This document shows, piece after piece, positions 61,680-64,000 of a stretch of 64,000 bases of DNA. Below the pieces are notes generated by a model. That model searched no databases and was not told where the DNA came from. It saw nothing but the letters and a program-made list of their open reading frames with translations. Each line of letters opens with the position of its first letter. The stretch's first letter is position 1. The DNA comes from Pachyseris speciosa (lineage: Eukaryota; Cnidaria; Anthozoa; Scleractinia; Pachyseridae), in assembly GCA_016490735.1 (NCBI GenBank), contig JAEMWC010000010.1, positions 62,001 through 126,000 of the forward strand, given 5' to 3'. A program made the translations under genes and the position numbers.

Positions 61680-62654
61680 ATGAACATAACGACAAATGGA
61701 TCAAGTTGCTCCATCTTGTTTAACCCTACTGCAGCAAAAATTGGGAAAACCGTTGCTCTCTGCCTAATCATTGTTCTTTCGCTGGTAGGGAATTCCTTTA
61801 TAGGAATAATTGTTTACAAAACGCAAACCTTGAGGAAACCGATAAATTATTTCATCGTCAACATGGCCATGTCCGACCTGCTGTATCCTATATTCCTGTT
61901 TCCGCGTGAGCTACATCAACTGTACTCTAACTCCTGGCTTATCAGTGGTCCTCTTGGTCAGGCCTTTTGCAGATTGGTTCCCTTCTTCACAGATGTCTCC
62001 ACTTCTGTGTCTATTCAAAGCCAGGTTCTGATAGCAGTGGATCGATTTGGAGCCGTGGTATATCCTCTACACTCCCCACTCATCAGTTCAAAGCTGTGTC
62101 CCTACTTCGTTCTCGCCACCTGGATCGTCGCTATGGCATTCTGCTCTTCAAATCTCTTCACCCACAAACTTGTCGAACATGAAGGAGAACTGTTTTGTCT
62201 CGGTCATTGGAATGAAGTGTTCGGAGAGTCCTCCTCTTTTTCACATTACGTCCTAGCAGGCTCTGTTGTGTTTTTTTACATCCCTCTCCCCTTGTTGGCC
62301 GTACTTTACTCCATCATCCTTATCAAACTAAAGACACAGAAGATTCCAGGCGAACAATCAGCCAACTCTGAACAACAACGAGCGAAAAGAAACAGAAACG
62401 TGCTGAAGATGGCCATTGCTATCTTGTTGGTGTTTGCACTGTGCTGGGTACCTTGGAGTATTATCTTGTTGCTACTCTCCTTTGACAGTGACATTACTTC
62501 AGATTGTAGCTTTTTTATCTCTCTTAGCATTGTCTGGTTTATGAGCTGCTCAAATTGTACCATCAATCCATGGATCTGTTTTATTTTCAGTGGTAATTAT
62601 AAAAGATCCCTAAAGAGACTCCTGAAGTGTTCAAGTGGCACAGATCAGCGATAG
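61680..62654 (+). CDS. Intact rhodopsin-like (class A) GPCR, second intact copy
   Basis: 324 residues from the ATG at 61680 (an in-frame GTG six bases earlier is not needed). About 80% like the receptor at 27411 by eye. N-terminal glycosylation sites (NIT, NGS), GN in TM1, NMAMSDLLYP in TM2, Cys before TM3, AVDRFGAVVYP after TM3, CWVPW in TM6, NPWICF at the TM7 end and Cys in the tail. The loops after TM2 and before TM5 differ most, as expected if ligand preferences diverged. Intronless. Confidence 0.93.
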   Translation: MNITTNGSSCSILFNPTAAKIGKTVALCLIIVLSLVGNSFIGIIVYKTQTLRKPINYFIVNMAMSDLLYPIFLFPRELHQLYSNSWLISGPLGQAFCRLVPFFTDVSTSVSIQSQVLIAVDRFGAVVYPLHSPLISSKLCPYFVLATWIVAMAFCSSNLFTHKLVEHEGELFCLGHWNEVFGESSSFSHYVLAGSVVFFYIPLPLLAVLYSIILIKLKTQKIPGEQSANSEQQRAKRNRNVLKMAIAILLVFALCWVPWSIILLLLSFDSDITSDCSFFISLSIVWFMSCSNCTINPWICFIFSGNYKRSLKRLLKCSSGTDQR

Positions 62655-64000
62655 GTCTTAAAAATTCTCACTGTGATATGTCTCGATTTCTGAACCTCCC
62701 AGGAACTTACAACATGATTTCCAACACTGAAGCCTACTTATGTTTGTATTTTCAATTTTTGTATTTGAACAAACTCTAGTGAAAACTGAGATATTTCACA
62801 TAAGTAAAACGATCTGATGTGAATAAATTATAAATTTTCTATAGGGATGACCAGTTCTAATTCTGTGCGCACGAACCGAAAACTTGAAGAACTTAGTGAA
62901 GAGATACCTGGTATGCCGTGTAATATGAGATATAACTTGTAAATATGAATACCACTTGGTGAAAGGTTTTAACATGCTCAATGAAGCTTGCCTTGTAAAT
63001 AGCCACCTAAGTAAGATATTCTTCATCGTCCCGTCGATTTAAAATATTGGTTGTTTGTTCTGAATATTTTTTAAAAGATTCCAGTGCATGAAGAATAGAA
63101 TATACTTAAAATCGACTGTTGAAGGAATGATTTCCACTCTACAAAACGCTATCTTGTAAATATAAGTAAATATAAATCCAACAAAAAGAATAATTGTAAA
63201 TAGACCTGTTGTCACCTGTAACATGACTTAGCTGATTTGAGACACTTTGCTGAACGATTCAGCATTAACCGTTCTTTGTGACTCTCGATGCAAACTATGT
63301 GAAATTTTCAAAACCGTTGTTTGGTCGAATTTCTGGTTGAAATATTGTTGGCATTTGTGAAACTCCAGTTAGGATGAGGAATGTTATACTCGGATTTCCT
63401 TTATAAAAACGAATAAAATATTGTAACGTAGGACTGTAATAAATGGTTCTCCTCAAAATGTCTTGTTTATTGTAAACCCCACACTCTTTCTGTGTGTTAT
63501 ATAGCTCTTCCGTTATTTCTTCTGTTTTAAAAGGTATCAGATGCCATATACTGTTTTAAAACTAAACGAGATCTATCAGTGGCCCCAAATTGAAACTCTT
63601 CAAGTTTAAATCTCTCAAATCATAAGTCTGAGTGAGTCTTGGGGAGTCAAATCCTCTTTATATATTCTTGGAAACTGTATTAATTTGGTTTTCTGAATTA
63701 ACCCCTTCGTTCTGCTCGAATGATCTCATAGTAGTTGCTTGGCGCCCTGTTACTAGGGTTTAACTCATTTGTCACGTTCCCTGTCATTTTGTTAGGTTCA
63801 GCACGAGCGAGTTCCCATGCGCTGCTTCTCTTTTACAGCTCTAAACCACAAAATTGGCAAATTTTATAGGATTTCTTTCATCTTCTGCTCTCCTATAAAC
63901 AATCATTTCGTTTTCCTTGAATGCACCTGCTCTGTCACAAGTTGAAAAACAGGAAGCAAAAAGGCAAGACAACACGCACATTTATTCATAAACGTAGTTC
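62655..64000. other. 3' flank of receptor copy 5
   Basis: Non-coding, homologous to 6039-7400 and 28386-29130, and running off the window end. No gene seen. Confidence 0.68.

Overview
The window is animal nuclear DNA, most likely from a cnidarian (a stony coral fits best; this is inferred from the element mix and receptor type, not proven). It holds no bacterial operons. The host genes are a tandem family of intronless class A G-protein-coupled receptors (GPCRs). Almost everything else is mobile DNA that landed in or between the receptor units.

Receptor array: five related units can be traced, each with a conserved TATA promoter, one intronless receptor ORF and a long conserved 3' flank. The receptors at 27411-28385 and 61680-62654 are intact. 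Those at 1-885 and 5064-6038 are broken, and the one at 11400-11578 is only a 5' stub. The stub unit is interrupted by a hAT remnant and a giant foldback palindrome (12209-16164). The 27411 unit is interrupted by a Ty3/Gypsy LTR retrotransposon (22088-27298, minus strand, 4-bp duplication GGAG) that sits just upstream of the receptor's TATA box. Tandem tRNA-derived repeats lie at 2343-2856 and 9049-10250.

Polinton: a ~28 kb Maverick/Polinton virus-like element spans 31794-59775. It has ~150-bp terminal inverted repeats (TIRs) and a perfect 6-bp duplication (AATGTT), and it splits the end of a degenerate Penelope-like retroelement. It carries protein-primed DNA polymerase B (frameshifted), retroviral-type integrase with chromodomain, adenovirus-type protease, packaging ATPase, double-jelly-roll major capsid protein, penton-like minor capsid protein, a phospholipase A2-like protein and several small basic virion-like proteins. 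The structural block is tandemly duplicated (40213-44880 and 44881-50769); the left copy has lost ~1.2 kb.

Accessory genes: the left arm holds an unrecognised expanded family of Cys/Trp-rich ORFs on the plus strand (34072-37971) and a second set of Cys/His ORFs on the minus strand (32007-33897). Both look like strings of alternatively spliced terminal exons. The right arm has a divergent promoter with two CArG boxes driving a GRF-type zinc-finger gene one way, and the other way a cluster with a SLOG-like nucleotide-binding protein and two related nuclease-like ORFs. These accessory systems are the least explained part of the window.
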